NCBI GenBank assembly: GCA_002278855.1
Contig: NCGG01000016.1
Location: 1 to 64,000 of the forward strand
Source: Sphingomonadales bacterium 28-55-16
GTDB lineage: Bacteria; Pseudomonadota; Alphaproteobacteria; Sphingomonadales; Sphingomonadaceae
DNA: 64,000 nt
Reading direction: 5' to 3'
This document shows, in pieces, positions 1-9,573 of the stretch (position 1 is its first letter; each line of letters opens with the position of its first letter). The translations under genes and the position numbers were made by a program. Below the pieces are notes generated by a model. It was given only the letters and a program-made list of their open reading frames with translations, was not told where the DNA came from and made no database searches.

Positions 1-129
1 GAGAATGTGGATGCCGTTGCGCGCGCCGAAGATATACGGCTTCATACGCGGGTTCCAACGGTGTGTTTGGTGGCCGAAATGGGCCCCAGCTTCAAGCAAA
101 TGCTGCATGGTTACGACAGGTGCCGCCAT
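1..129 (-). CDS. rpsB: 30S ribosomal protein S2, N-terminal part (cut by window edge)
   Basis: The 43 residues visible here, starting [20 protein letters not shown] and running to NGIHIL, match the highly conserved N-terminus of ribosomal protein S2, which binds the 30S head/body junction together with S1. The start codon at 127-129 has a strong purine-rich ribosome binding site (GGAGAAG, 134-140 on the minus strand). The rest of the gene lies beyond the left edge. In most bacteria rpsB is followed by tsf, which cannot be checked here. The 580 bases upstream hold no convincing gene and probably carry its promoter. Confidence 0.96.
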   Translation of the reverse strand, partial: MAAPVVTMQHLLEAGAHFGHQTHRWNPRMKPYIFGARNGIHIL

Positions 130-709
130 GGTACTTCTCCTTCCGGTTGAGCCTCTGGGAAACTAGAACTTCACGATTGCCTAAAAGACAATGATCAGCA
201 CCGGTATGTGTGTTTCCCATGTGGAATGACGGCGCCGTTATAGTTGTGGGCAGGATTCGTCAAGCACCAACAGACCTACAAGGGCTCGATATCCGATATA
301 ATTGCATTAGCAATCGATTCAGGACGCGTCGCACGGATAACGAATCACAAATGGCAGATGGAAGCTGGACCGCCGCAGTCGAGACCCTTGACGGCTACGC
401 ACGCGCCCTTTTGCCAAACAGCTGTTCCGTAAATGGAAGCAACGGCCTCACCGGATGCATGCAACAAGCGCTTCAAAAATGGCACGCAGAACGTCGTGGA
501 ACCCGCAATATGCCGTGATTTCAGGACCATGCCCGCGTGCGTGACCCGCCCAGTTCTGCGGGGGCAAGTCGCACAGATCCCATGCTCGTTCCGCTTTAAA
601 ATTGCCCATTGACAAGTTGGAACAAATAGTGAACATATACGGATATCAGGTTATATACCGAATCAAACATTCCCGCTGAATTAGGGTGGGAGCCGAAAGG
701 ACCAGTGCC
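130..709. other. Gene-free region upstream of rpsB
   Basis: No open frame in this stretch combines a plausible ribosome binding site with recognisable protein composition. It lies between the divergent rpsB and a small membrane protein gene, so it should contain the rpsB promoter and leader. I see no strong hairpin terminator, tRNA or repeat in it, and no promoter hexamers clear enough to mark. Confidence 0.5.
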
Positions 710-949
710 ATGACTATCATCGCTTCCCTTCTTTTCTTGATCGCACTGAGTGTATCCATTGCTGTCATCATTCTGTCGATCCGCAATGCCATGCCACGCA
801 TTCACGAAGTGATTGATATGGAACTTTCTCCGTCGCTGAAACGGGAACGTCGGATTATATTGGGCGAAATGCGGCGTCTGACACCGGCGGCGATTATTCC
901 TTTTCCTGCAATGGCACGCGTGCACAACACGCCCCGTTTGGCTGCTTGA
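710..949 (+). CDS. Small single-pass membrane protein of unknown function (79 aa)
   Basis: The ATG at 710 is chosen over an in-frame GTG at 686 because GAAAGG lies 9 bases before it. The first ~22 residues form one hydrophobic helix (TIIASLLFLIALSVSIAVII). A basic and acidic cytoplasmic tail follows (LKRERRIILGEMRRL). I do not recognise a family. It converges on the HU gene, and no neighbour suggests a partner. It could be a chance frame, but the well-placed ribosome binding site and the clear helix-plus-charged-tail layout favour a real small protein. Confidence 0.5.
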   Translation: MTIIASLLFLIALSVSIAVIILSIRNAMPRIHEVIDMELSPSLKRERRIILGEMRRLTPAAIIPFPAMARVHNTPRLAA

Positions 950-1086
950 ATATCGGGCATGCCGGTGCGCTGCATTTAGGTGATTTAAGCGACATCTGCC
1001 CAAAATGGGTGCTATCTTAGCCGCGGCAGGCGTCTCCGCCTGTATATCGCGCGCGCCCAATCTTCATTTCGCTCTACCGCAGGCAC

Positions 1087-1121
1087 AAAAAAAGGGCGGG
1101 TGCTTTCGCCCCACCCTTTTT
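1087..1121 (-). terminator. Rho-independent terminator of the HU gene
   Basis: A GC-rich inverted repeat (GGGCGGG/CCCACCC-type arms with a CTTTCG loop) is flanked by an A-run on one side and a T-run on the other. Read on the minus strand, the stem is followed by about seven U, 23 bases after the HU stop codon. The T5 on the plus side means it may also stop transcripts from the small gene at 710. Confidence 0.85.
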
Positions 1122-1143
1122 AACCAATTTCTTGGTTTGTGTC

Positions 1144-1416
1144 TTAGTTGACAGCGTCCTTGAGCGCCTTGCCAGCCTTGAACTTTGGCTGAGTCGATGC
1201 CTTGATGGTCATCGGCTCACCGGTGCGCGGGTTACGTCCGGTCGATGCCTTACGCTTTGCAACGCCAAAGGTACCGAAACCAACGAGACGAACTTCGCCA
1301 CCGCTCTTCAGAGCACCAGTGATTGCTTCAAATGTTGCTTCTACGGCTTTGCCGGCATCAGCCTTGGTCAAACCGCTAGCTTCGGCGACTGCACTGACGA
1401 GATCTTGCTTGTTCAT
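1144..1416 (-). CDS. hupB: HU-family DNA-binding protein
   Basis: This 90-residue protein has the full HU fold: an N-terminal helical dimerisation part (MNKQDLVSAVAEASGLTKAD) and the GFGTFGVAKRKA strand. It then has the beta-arm with the GRNPRTGEPM signature and the intercalating-proline motif. It compacts DNA as a dimer. Length is normal for the family. A G-rich ribosome binding site (GAGAGGGGGG) precedes the ATG. It lies downstream of lon on the same strand, the usual alphaproteobacterial order, but has its own 190-base upstream region and terminator, so it is probably a separate transcript. HU and IHF are related, but the length and DNA-contact region fit HU-beta. Confidence 0.95.
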   Translation of the reverse strand: MNKQDLVSAVAEASGLTKADAGKAVEATFEAITGALKSGGEVRLVGFGTFGVAKRKASTGRNPRTGEPMTIKASTQPKFKAGKALKDAVN

Positions 1417-1607
1417 GTGGGAACCCCCCTCTCAAAAATTTATAATAGACCCATTTATCGCTAAATTGAGTCGCGGCCAAAGCCGGTGGCCGGATAATGA
1501 GGAGAATGTTGACGCTGTCAAAGGAAATATCGGCCCAAAACCGTCATTTTCTGTGAAAAACCGCACGTCCTGCCTATTACATACAAATAATGGCAGGACG
1601 CACCGGC

Positions 1608-4007
1608 TTAATGTGTGACAGACGCCCCATTTTCGCTGCCGATTCCGGCGGGCAAGGCGGCTGCAAGATCATCCGCCTCAGTCCATTCCACGGCGACCAA
1701 TGGGGATACAAGCGCACGCGCAAGGACCTGATCGACATGGCTGACCGGGATGATCTCAAGACCATTTTTTATATTCGCCGGAATATCTGCAAGGTCCTTT
1801 TCATTCTCTTGCGGAATGAGCACGGTTTTAATCCCGCCACGCAACGCCGCCAGCAACTTCTCTTTCAATCCACCAATGGGCAATACGCGTCCACGCAGTG
1901 TGACTTCACCCGTCATTGCAACATCGCGGTGCACAGCAATACCCGTTAGCGTCGACACGATGCATGTCACCATGCCAATGCCTGCCGAAGGGCCATCCTT
2001 GGGCACAGCGCCTTCGGGAAGGTGAATATGTACATCTTTTCGGGCAAATAGGCTTGGCTTGATGCCATAGCTCGGCGCACGCGCCTTCACATAGCTCAAC
2101 GCGGCCTGAATCGACTCGCTCATTACTTCACCCAGCTTACCTGTGGTCTTGATCTGCCCTTTACCTGGCACGGTAACCGCTTCGATGGTCAGCAGTTCAC
2201 CACCCACTTCTGTCCACGCAAGGCCAGTGACGGCGCCGATCTGATTTTCTTCCTCACCCATATCATGGCGATATTTGCGCACGCCGGAAAAGTCCGCGAG
2301 ATTTTCTGGGGTGATGGCAATGCTCTTATCTTTGCCTTCCAAGATGCGGCGCAGCGCTTTGCGCGCCAGCTTTGCTATCTCGCGCTCCAATGTCCGGACA
2401 CCGGCCTCACGCGTGTAATATCGAATGACATCACGCAATGCATCATCACTGACCGAAAACTCTTCAGGCTTAAGCCCATGGGCCTCAATCTGCTTTTCGA
2501 GCAAATGGCGTTTGGCGATTTCCAGCTTTTCATCTTCGGTATAGCCCTCTAGGCGAATGATCTCCATCCGGTCCAGAAGGGCTTGCGGCAGATTCAGGCT
2601 GTTTGCCGTGGTCACAAACATCACATCCGACAAATCAAGGTCAATTTCTAGATAATGGTCGTTGAACTTGTTGTTCTGTTCTGGATCCAGCACCTCAAGC
2701 AGTGCCGACGCGGGGTCGCCACGGAAATCCTGCCCAAGCTTGTCGATCTCGTCGAGCAGGAACAACGGGTTCATCGTCCCCGCTTTTTTCAGGTTCGCCG
2801 CGACCTTGCCCGGCATCGATCCTATATATGTACGACGGTGGCCACGTATCTCAGCCTCATCGCGCACGCCACCCAAAGACTGACGGATAAACTCGCGCCC
2901 CGTCGCCTTGGCAATCGATTTGCCAAGTGAGGTCTTGCCCACACCCGGAGGGCCAACGAGGCATAGAATCGGCCCCTTGAGCTTGTTCGTCCGTGCTTGC
3001 ACGGCAAGATATTCGACAATCCGGTCTTTCACCTTTTCCAAAGCGAAGTGGTCCGCATCAAGCACGTCTTGCGCCTTGGCGATATCACGCTTGAGCTTTG
3101 ACTTCTTGCCCCATGGAATGCCCAAAAGCGTGTCTAGATAGTTGCGAATGACCGTGGCTTCGGCCGACATAGGGGCCATTCCGCGCAGCTTTTTCAGTTC
3201 CGCATTGGCCTTTGCCTTTGCTTCCTTCGACAGCTTCATCGTGTCGATTTTACCCTGAAGCTCGGCAACCTCGTCACCGCCTTCGCCATCGTCATTGCCA
3301 AGTTCGCGCTGAATGGCTTTCATCTGCTCATTCAAATAATATTCGCGTTGGGTCTTTTCCATTTGGCGCTTCACGCGACCACGGATTTTCTTTTCAACCT
3401 GTAAAACGCCAAGCTCGCCTTCCATGAAGGCAAAGGCCATTTCAAGCCGGCGAAGCGGGTTCGCTTCGACCAACAAGGACTGCTTGTCCGACACTTTGAG
3501 CTGAATATTCGCGGCAACGGCGTCGGCAAGTGCAGATGCTGTGCCAATCTCGGTCAACTGCACCGCTGTCTCCGCGGGCATTTTCTTGTTTAACTTCGAG
3601 TAGCTCTCAAACTGCTCGGTCACGGACCGCATCAGCGCCGTCGCTTCGGGGCTATCCACGTCTTGCTCAACAACAAGGCGCACCGTCGCTTCAACATAAT
3701 CGTCGCCATGCTCGATCAGGTCGCGCAATTCGCCGCGTTGCTTGCCTTCCACCAAAACGCGCACGGTTCCATCCGGCAACTTCAAAAGCTGCATGATCGT
3801 TGCGGTCACGCCAATAGTGTAAAGGTCGTCCTGGACGGGATCATCCTCGGCCGGGTCAAGCTGGGCGACGAGGAAAATTTCTTTATTGGCCTTCATCGCC
3901 TTTTCTAAGGCAACAACCGATTTATCACGACCAACAAACAACGGCACAACCATGCCGGGGAAAACAACAATATCGCGCAGCGGCAATAATGGAAGGTTCA
4001 GATCCAT
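1608..4007 (-). CDS. lon: ATP-dependent protease Lon
   Basis: The 799-residue protein has all Lon domains. The N-terminal substrate-binding LON domain begins [20 protein letters not shown]. The AAA+ module has Walker [10 protein letters not shown] (about residue 355) and Walker B FLLDEIDK. The C-terminal protease domain has the catalytic serine in [11 protein letters not shown] and the catalytic lysine in GLKEKLLAA. It degrades misfolded and regulatory proteins in the cytoplasm. GGAG precedes the ATG by about 5 bases. A heat-shock-type promoter is visible 50-80 bases upstream. hupB follows on the same strand, the common lon-hupB order. Confidence 0.98.
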   Translation of the reverse strand: MDLNLPLLPLRDIVVFPGMVVPLFVGRDKSVVALEKAMKANKEIFLVAQLDPAEDDPVQDDLYTIGVTATIMQLLKLPDGTVRVLVEGKQRGELRDLIEHGDDYVEATVRLVVEQDVDSPEATALMRSVTEQFESYSKLNKKMPAETAVQLTEIGTASALADAVAANIQLKVSDKQSLLVEANPLRRLEMAFAFMEGELGVLQVEKKIRGRVKRQMEKTQREYYLNEQMKAIQRELGNDDGEGGDEVAELQGKIDTMKLSKEAKAKANAELKKLRGMAPMSAEATVIRNYLDTLLGIPWGKKSKLKRDIAKAQDVLDADHFALEKVKDRIVEYLAVQARTNKLKGPILCLVGPPGVGKTSLGKSIAKATGREFIRQSLGGVRDEAEIRGHRRTYIGSMPGKVAANLKKAGTMNPLFLLDEIDKLGQDFRGDPASALLEVLDPEQNNKFNDHYLEIDLDLSDVMFVTTANSLNLPQALLDRMEIIRLEGYTEDEKLEIAKRHLLEKQIEAHGLKPEEFSVSDDALRDVIRYYTREAGVRTLEREIAKLARKALRRILEGKDKSIAITPENLADFSGVRKYRHDMGEEENQIGAVTGLAWTEVGGELLTIEAVTVPGKGQIKTTGKLGEVMSESIQAALSYVKARAPSYGIKPSLFARKDVHIHLPEGAVPKDGPSAGIGMVTCIVSTLTGIAVHRDVAMTGEVTLRGRVLPIGGLKEKLLAALRGGIKTVLIPQENEKDLADIPANIKNGLEIIPVSHVDQVLARALVSPLVAVEWTEADDLAAALPAGIGSENGASVTH

Positions 4008-4056
4008 AGATACTCCAATTGGCGGTTACCCAAAACGGCAACCCGCCTGTTCCCCC

Positions 4057-4087
4057 TCAATATGAGCGCTTTGCGCACGCTTTCAAT
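4057..4087 (-). promoter_or_regulatory. Candidate sigma-32 (RpoH) heat-shock promoter of lon
   Basis: On the minus strand TTGAAA (4086-4081) is followed after 14 bases by CTCATAT (4066-4060). The RpoH consensus is CTTGAAA, 11-16 bases, then CCCATNT. The element lies about 50 bases before the lon ATG. Lon is a classic RpoH target, which makes the match more credible than the hexamers alone. Confidence 0.55.
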
Positions 4088-4161
4088 GCATGTGCACGGG
4101 TTACGCACAATTTATTGGGGAAAACCATATTGGCGCTCGGCCACTACAGCCATTCGCCTTA

Positions 4162-4497
4162 TTAAAATGGCAATTTGAACCCTGGAGGCAGCGGCAATCC
4201 GCTCGACATCTTGCCCATTTCGGCATTGCTAGCGGCATCGGCTTTATCACGGGCATCATTAAACGCTGCGGTGATAAGGTCTTCCAACATGCCCTTGTCC
4301 GAGGGTACGATCAGGCTATCGTCAAGCGCAACGTTCAATATCCTGCCTTTTGCTGTTGCCCGAACCTTCACCAGACCGCCGCCAGAAACACCTTCCACTT
4401 GGATCGTATCGAGCGTTGCTTGGGCTTGCTCCATCTGCAGCTGGATTGTCTGGGCCGCTTCTTGCGCCGCCTTGATCATCTCTTCCATGCTCTTCAT
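4162..4497 (-). CDS. ybaB: YbaB/EbfC-family nucleoid-associated protein
   Basis: This protein (MKSMEEMIKAAQEAAQTIQ at the N-terminus, 111 aa) is a typical YbaB/EbfC, a homodimeric DNA-binding protein. It has a long N-terminal helix and the VEGVSGGGLVKVRATAKGRI beta core with the GGG turn. The start at 4497 is preferred over one 15 bases upstream because GGAG lies 9 bases before it and it gives an ATGA overlap with the dnaX stop. The dnaX-ybaB pair is widely conserved (usually followed by recR, which is not here). The overlap implies translational coupling to dnaX. Confidence 0.93.
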   Translation of the reverse strand: MKSMEEMIKAAQEAAQTIQLQMEQAQATLDTIQVEGVSGGGLVKVRATAKGRILNVALDDSLIVPSDKGMLEDLITAAFNDARDKADAASNAEMGKMSSGLPLPPGFKLPF

Positions 4498-6236
4498 GCG
4501 CTTTTGCTCCATTTCATATCATTTTCGTCGCCGTCGAGCAGCTCCGCCCCAGGAAACGCGGCAAACGCCGCTTTGACCAAAGGCGACTCCATTATCGTGC
4601 GTTTTTCGACCTCAGCTTTGGCTTGCTCTTGCTCCAATAAGCTCGGCTGAGCCGCCCCTGCGCGCTCTTCAACGTCCCAGCGTGTTCCGGTAACTTTGGC
4701 CAAAGCATCACGCAATTCGGCCACGAAACCCGGGCCGACTGGCCCCGCCAACTGGTAAGCAAGTGAAGGTGGTGCATATTCGACGAGGCGAACCACATCC
4801 CGCAGCGTCATTTCGAGGCTAACGAACCCGTCACGCGCAAGACGATCCAAAAGCCCGCCAAATGTCGCCGGCATCAATGACTGCACCGACGCGGAGGCTG
4901 GCATATCGCTTACCGTGGGGGCAGACGCGGATGGCGGCGCATTGAACGCGCCTTCCCCAATCATTTTGGCAAGCTCACCAGGATCGGGCAGCGTCGCGGC
5001 ATGAATTACCCGCAACAGCGCCATGTCGGCCGCATCCAATGGAACCGATGCCCGCGTGACTTCCTCCTGCCCCTTTAACAATAATTGCCAAAGACGGTGC
5101 AGCACCGGGAAAGATAAACGATCGGCATGGTCCTCAACCACGGCGGTCGCGGCCGCATCCAAAGCGCCGTCGCGCGGCGCGCCAACCTTCGCGAGCGTCA
5201 GGCGATGCACTTCGGACAACAATCCAGCAAACATAGCCAGTGGCTCAACGCCCAAATTATACTGGTTCTTTGCCTCCGCGAGCATCGCTTGTGCATCACC
5301 CAAAAGAATGAGGCCAAAGAGACGCCGGATCGCGCCACGGTCGGACAGCCCCAACATGTCGCGCACTTGGGCCGCAGTGACTTTTCCGTCCGCTTCCATA
5401 TCGGCATGGGCAATAGCTTGATCGAGGATCGACAAGCCATCGCGAACCGAGCCTTCAGCGGCCTGCGCAATCAAAGTGAGCGCCTCGGTTTCGGCGTCTA
5501 CGGATTCTTTAACCGAAATTTCAGCGAAATGCGCAGATAGCTTCTCCGTCGAAATCCGCTTCAGATCAAAGCGCTGGCACCGTGATAAAACCGTAATCGG
5601 CACCTTGTTGACTTCCGTCGTTGCGAACAGAAATTTGACATGACCCGGCGGTTCTTCAAGCGTCTTCAGCAACGCATTAAATGCGTTTTTGGACAGCATA
5701 TGGACTTCGTCGATGATGTAGATTTTGTAGCGTGCGGAAACGGCCGAATAGCGCACAGCCTCGATAATCTCACGCACATCGTCAACGCCTGTATGGCTTG
5801 CGGCGTCCATTTCGATCACATCGATATGCCGGCCCTCGGCGATTGCGACGCACGGCTCGCATGCCCCACATGGGTCAATAGTCGGGCCGCCCTGGCCATC
5901 GGTTCCAATGCAGTTTAACGCCTTGGCGATGAGACGCGCGGTTGATGTCTTCCCCACCCCGCGTACGCCTGTCATCAGAAATGCATGTGCCAGCCGGTCC
6001 CGCTTTATGGCGTTACCCAGCGTTTGGACCATCGCGTCCTGCCCGATTAGCTCGGCGAAAGTCTGCGGCCGGTATTTGCGTGCCAAAACGCGATATGCAG
6101 CGCCCCCAGCAGTTGCAGGCGGGGGCGTTGGTTTTGCCGTCGAAGGCAAATCCAGACCAAGCCCCAAAGCATCATCGGGCATGTCCGGGTCGCGTTCAGC
6201 GAATTCTGGGAGATTGGAGTCGGGCATTATCATCAT
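4494..6236 (-). CDS. dnaX: DNA polymerase III subunits gamma and tau
   Basis: This is the clamp-loader ATPase. With the start at 6236 the protein has 580 residues. It shows a Pro-rich lead (1-45), the conserved YRVLARKYRPQTF entry, Walker A GVRGVGKTS (90-98), a four-cysteine zinc module (NCIG...PCGACEPC), Walker B IIDEVHMLS and sensor motif LSRCQRF. Then come the lid domain and a C-terminal region that would hold the DnaE/DnaB contacts of tau. The start has GGTGAG nine bases upstream. A frame further upstream adds 58 poorly conserved residues without a ribosome binding site. I saw no obvious A-rich slippery site that would yield a separate gamma product. It is cotranscribed with ybaB. Confidence 0.96.
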   Translation of the reverse strand: MMIMPDSNLPEFAERDPDMPDDALGLGLDLPSTAKPTPPPATAGGAAYRVLARKYRPQTFAELIGQDAMVQTLGNAIKRDRLAHAFLMTGVRGVGKTSTARLIAKALNCIGTDGQGGPTIDPCGACEPCVAIAEGRHIDVIEMDAASHTGVDDVREIIEAVRYSAVSARYKIYIIDEVHMLSKNAFNALLKTLEEPPGHVKFLFATTEVNKVPITVLSRCQRFDLKRISTEKLSAHFAEISVKESVDAETEALTLIAQAAEGSVRDGLSILDQAIAHADMEADGKVTAAQVRDMLGLSDRGAIRRLFGLILLGDAQAMLAEAKNQYNLGVEPLAMFAGLLSEVHRLTLAKVGAPRDGALDAAATAVVEDHADRLSFPVLHRLWQLLLKGQEEVTRASVPLDAADMALLRVIHAATLPDPGELAKMIGEGAFNAPPSASAPTVSDMPASASVQSLMPATFGGLLDRLARDGFVSLEMTLRDVVRLVEYAPPSLAYQLAGPVGPGFVAELRDALAKVTGTRWDVEERAGAAQPSLLEQEQAKAEVEKRTIMESPLVKAAFAAFPGAELLDGDENDMKWSKSA

Positions 6237-6453
6237 ATTAATGTGCTCACCGACCTTTGTCGAAGTCTTCTCATCCGAAACTCGGGGAAAAGTAGGAGCC
6301 GGATGACCCGCAGCGAATTCGTTGTGGCTGCTTCCGTCAGGATCTGACCAGGTTGGCGAGTGCCACGTCCATCCGACTCCCTTAACCGCAATGCGAAACG
6401 TTGCATTCACCGTGATTGGTTAGACTCTCTTTGACCAGCGGGGATGAACGGCC

Positions 6454-6795
6454 ATGAACAACAGCCCACCGACCAATAGGACATATCTTCGATATGAAGA
6501 CGCTGCACAGGAAGACCGGAGCGCGCCGCGCATTCGGCTTAAAATCCCTGCAACCATGCGCCCTTCAGGATCCCCCGGTTTTTCGGTGATCGTGCGTGAT
6601 CTGTCGCTGTCCGGCGTTGCCTGTGAGGCTTTGACCGGGATGGCAGCTGGCACGCGGGTGTGGCTAACCCTGCCGGGCCTCGCTGCGCTTCAGGCAAAAA
6701 TCATTTGGAACGACGGCACTATTGTAGGGTGCGAATTTAGCACTTTGCTGAACCCCGCGGTGCTGCAGGACATATTGGCACGGTTTCCTGCCTGA
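6454..6795 (+). CDS. PilZ-domain protein (putative c-di-GMP receptor)
   Basis: This 113-residue protein carries the PilZ hallmarks in order: an RxxxR motif (RSAPR, about residues 22-26) and, about 30 residues later, a DxSxxG motif (DLSLSG). These bind cyclic di-GMP in characterised PilZ proteins. Nothing else is fused, so it is a stand-alone PilZ adaptor whose output is unknown. It sits divergent from dnaX and stops 2 bases before the stop of the convergent ligase gene. Motility, cell cycle or polysaccharide roles are all possible; no neighbour decides this. Confidence 0.85.
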   Translation: MNNSPPTNRTYLRYEDAAQEDRSAPRIRLKIPATMRPSGSPGFSVIVRDLSLSGVACEALTGMAAGTRVWLTLPGLAALQAKIIWNDGTIVGCEFSTLLNPAVLQDILARFPA

Positions 6796-6797
6796 GT

Positions 6798-8201
6798 TCA
6801 CGCGTTGCGCAAATACCAGTCATAATCGATGGTCGGCACTTGGCCAAAATAGCGATCCTGCTCGACACGCTTTACGATCGTGAACATGTCGACAAAACGG
6901 TCCCCCAGATAATCACGCATCAATTTGGACGCATGAAAGCGGTCAACTGCTGCAAACCAGTTGCTGGGCGGCTTGTCATCGCCTGATCCATCGCGGTCAT
7001 AGCCATTACCAACGACCGCTGGGCCGGGATCGATCTGATGCGTGATGCCGTGGTGCATGCCCGACAATACGCCCGCGACGGCAAGATATGGGTTCGCGTC
7101 CGCACCACAGGCGCGATGTTCGACATGACGGCTTGATGTCGGGCCAGCGGGGATACGGAAAGACACAGTGCGGTTGTTCACGCCCCAAGTGGGTGCAACC
7201 GGTGCGTAGCTGTTCGCCTTGAACCGGCGATAGCTGTTGGCGTGCGGTGCAAAGAGCGCGAAGCAGTCTCCGATGCTGGCGATCATGCCACCAATGGCGT
7301 GACGCAACATCGGTGTGCCCTCGGGATCCTCGGCGGCAAATAGGTTCAGCCCGTCGCTGTCGTTCATGGACACGTGAATATGCATCCCTGAGCCGGCTTG
7401 TTCGGCAAATGGTTTCGCCATGAAAGTCGCCTCAAGACCATGTGCTTGTGCCACCGCCTTGACCACGCGCTTATACATGATGGCATCATCGCACGCCCGC
7501 AACACATCGGGCTTGTACCGCAAGGTCAGCTCGCACTGCCCCGGCGCAAATTCCGAAATCGCGGATTCCAGGGGCAATCCTTGGATATCGCATGTTTCGT
7601 ATAATTCGTCGAAAAAGGGACGGAAGTCGTCCAATTCCCGCAGGCCATAGACTTCAACCATTTGCGGCGTTTCGCCGTTATACTCTGGCCGCGCCGGGCG
7701 GATGGAACCATCACGCGCACGCTTTGGATCCAACAAATAGAATTCCAGTTCAACCGCCAAGGCGGGCGTCAGACCCATTTCGGCGAAGCGGTCAACGACA
7801 AGACCGAGCACATGACGCGGATCAAGGTCATGTGGCTGACCATCCAATTCATAAAAATCGACCATGAATTGCGCGGCATTGTCGCCCGCCCAAGGCGTGC
7901 GGACCAACGTGCCGGGGATTGGTTTCATCGAACGATCGGCGTCGCCATCTTCCCATACCAAGCCCGTTTCCACGGTGTCCTGACCAGTTATATCGACAAC
8001 AGCGATTGAACCGGGGAAAAAGCGGCCAATTTCATAAACCGACAACACTTCATGCTGGCGAAGCCTTTTACCGCGCGGGACGCCACCAAAGTCGGTGTAA
8101 ATCATCTCGACAGAGTCGATTTCTGGATAGGCCGCAAAAAAAGCCTCCGCCTCACTTCGTGGCGCGATGATAGCCGATGATTTTGCCCGCTTGATTGTCA
8201 T
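6798..8201 (-). CDS. Glutamine-synthetase-family gamma-glutamyl-amine ligase (PuuA-like), copy 1
   Basis: This 467-residue protein has the short, PuuA/GlnA3-type glutamine synthetase layout. It has a reduced N-terminal beta-grasp (DFGGVPRGKRL), the catalytic barrel with FMAKPFAEQAGSGMHIHVS, the NSYRRFKANSYAP loop, and the arginine-rich RHVEHRACGADANPYLA end. It lacks a recognisable adenylylation loop. Family members attach glutamate to amines such as putrescine, ethanolamine or other monoamines. It is last in a four-gene minus-strand operon, 19 bases after the aminotransferase. A true ammonia-assimilating GlnA is less likely given the neighbours. The exact amine cannot be read from sequence. 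Confidence 0.85.
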   Translation of the reverse strand: MTIKRAKSSAIIAPRSEAEAFFAAYPEIDSVEMIYTDFGGVPRGKRLRQHEVLSVYEIGRFFPGSIAVVDITGQDTVETGLVWEDGDADRSMKPIPGTLVRTPWAGDNAAQFMVDFYELDGQPHDLDPRHVLGLVVDRFAEMGLTPALAVELEFYLLDPKRARDGSIRPARPEYNGETPQMVEVYGLRELDDFRPFFDELYETCDIQGLPLESAISEFAPGQCELTLRYKPDVLRACDDAIMYKRVVKAVAQAHGLEATFMAKPFAEQAGSGMHIHVSMNDSDGLNLFAAEDPEGTPMLRHAIGGMIASIGDCFALFAPHANSYRRFKANSYAPVAPTWGVNNRTVSFRIPAGPTSSRHVEHRACGADANPYLAVAGVLSGMHHGITHQIDPGPAVVGNGYDRDGSGDDKPPSNWFAAVDRFHASKLMRDYLGDRFVDMFTIVKRVEQDRYFGQVPTIDYDWYLRNA

Positions 8202-8220
8202 GTTGATGCTTTCGTCAGCT

Positions 8221-9573
8221 CTAATATTCAGTTGCTAATAGCTCAGTCAGCGCAGAGTTCAACTCTGCCGCAAGGCGGTCGACTTGCGCCGCTTGCGTCA
8301 CTGGACTGACCAGCATCATATTGTGGAAAGGCGCAAGCAAGATGCCGCGATTGGCGAGATACAAATGGATGGTGCTTTCGAGTGCATGATCCATCGCCGC
8401 CCGGGCCTCACTGCCATTGCGTGGCGGGATAGCGGAACAGACAAGTTCAACGCGCGCGCCAACATGGCTGACATGCCAGTCAAGCGCATGTGTGGCGATC
8501 ACTTGGTTTAGTTGCGCCACGAGCCTGTCTGCCATCGAGCGCATATGAGCATAAGCGTCGCGGGTAATCACCTGCCCCAACATTGCATGCATGGCGGTAA
8601 TCGCGAGCGCATTGGCAGATAAGGTCGTGCCGATGCCGCTATGCCCTGCGGGGCGTGATGCGTTCAGCGCGGCCATCCGTTCTGCAATCTCGGCGGTGAA
8701 ACCATAGACCGCACATGGCACGCCGCCGCCGATGGATTTGCCGACCACTAAGATGTCCGGTTTTGGGCCATGCATATTGCTGTGCCCACCATAGCCGGAC
8801 GAAATCGTGTGGGTTTCGTCCAGCACCAAAATTGTACCCGTTTCATCACACAGCCGGCGCAATTCTGTCAGGAAGCCGGGTGCGTCACGCACCATGCCGA
8901 TATTGGTCATCAACGGTTCGGCCAATACACAGGCAATGTCGCCACCACGCAACGCATGGGCAAGCGCATCGACATCGTTAAACTCAATAGCCACGGTCGT
9001 CGGCAGCAAATCCTGCACCTGCCCGATCAGGCTTGGCCGATTGACCGCACGGCCATCGCGCACGTCCACGAACACATCGTCGACGGCCCCATGATAGCAG
9101 CCGTTGAAGATCAAAATCTTGTCGCGTCCCGTGATCCCCCGACACCAGCGAATGACCGCACGGTTCGCTTCGCTTGCTGTCGTCGTCACTTGCCATTGCG
9201 GCAAACCGAACATTTCGGCGAGCATAGACCCAAGCTCTGCGCCCTTTGCGGTGGGCAGCATGTAGCTTAAGCCCTGCCCTGCTTGCGCGGCAATCGCTTC
9301 GGCAAGCGGGCTAGGCGAATGGCCAAACATGCTGGCCGTATCACCTAGACAAAAGTCATCGAAAAGCTGTCCGTCAATGCTCGTCAGGGTCGCTCCGGAA
9401 GCGCTCTGAGCGACGATCGGGAACGGACTGGACCAATCCAGCATCCAATGGAATGGCACGCCCTGAAACCATCCCTGGGCGCTTTGTGCATGCGCCTTCG
9501 ACTTCGGGTTGGCGGCAATGAAGCATGCGATTTCGCGTTCACGCATCTGGCTGATGGCTTGCCGGTCAATCAT
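8221..9573 (-). CDS. Class III (omega-type) PLP aminotransferase
   Basis: This 450-residue fold-type I enzyme has the PLP-ring aspartate in LDETHT (D252) and the Schiff-base lysine in VVGKSIGGG (K279). The motif SEANRAVIRWCRGITGR is typical of class III enzymes close to glutamate-1-semialdehyde aminomutase. It probably transaminates an amine or the aldehyde product of the neighbouring oxidase. The start at 9573 gives an ATGA overlap with the oxidase stop; a longer frame would add 20 residues inside that gene without support. HemL itself is unlikely because of the catabolic operon context. It could be a putrescine, beta-alanine or 4-aminobutyrate aminotransferase. Confidence 0.82.
   Translation of the reverse strand: MIDRQAISQMREREIACFIAANPKSKAHAQSAQGWFQGVPFHWMLDWSSPFPIVAQSASGATLTSIDGQLFDDFCLGDTASMFGHSPSPLAEAIAAQAGQGLSYMLPTAKGAELGSMLAEMFGLPQWQVTTTASEANRAVIRWCRGITGRDKILIFNGCYHGAVDDVFVDVRDGRAVNRPSLIGQVQDLLPTTVAIEFNDVDALAHALRGGDIACVLAEPLMTNIGMVRDAPGFLTELRRLCDETGTILVLDETHTISSGYGGHSNMHGPKPDILVVGKSIGGGVPCAVYGFTAEIAERMAALNASRPAGHSGIGTTLSANALAITAMHAMLGQVITRDAYAHMRSMADRLVAQLNQVIATHALDWHVSHVGARVELVCSAIPPRNGSEARAAMDHALESTIHLYLANRGILLAPFHNMMLVSPVTQAAQVDRLAAELNSALTELLATEY

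Noticed and set aside
210..518. Open frame of 102 codons upstream of the small membrane protein
   Set aside because: It starts with GTG, has no ribosome binding site, shows no recognisable composition and overlaps frames on the other strand. The region is better read as rpsB regulatory DNA.
596..1060. Minus-strand open frame of 154 codons across the small membrane protein gene
   Set aside because: Composition is rich in His, Arg and Asn with no fold features, and it is antisense to a gene with a good ribosome binding site.
1436..1446. TATAAT on the plus strand upstream of hupB
   Set aside because: No plus-strand gene follows it and hupB is on the other strand. The minus-strand alternative has a poor -35, so no promoter is marked.
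4494..6236. Programmed frameshift site in dnaX
   Set aside because: I did not find an A-rich slippery heptamer with a following stem in the expected region, so a gamma product by frameshifting is not claimed.
6237..6410. Upstream extension of dnaX by 58 residues
   Set aside because: The added residues are not similar to known DnaX N-termini and lack a ribosome binding site, whereas the ATG at 6236 has GGTGAG at good spacing.
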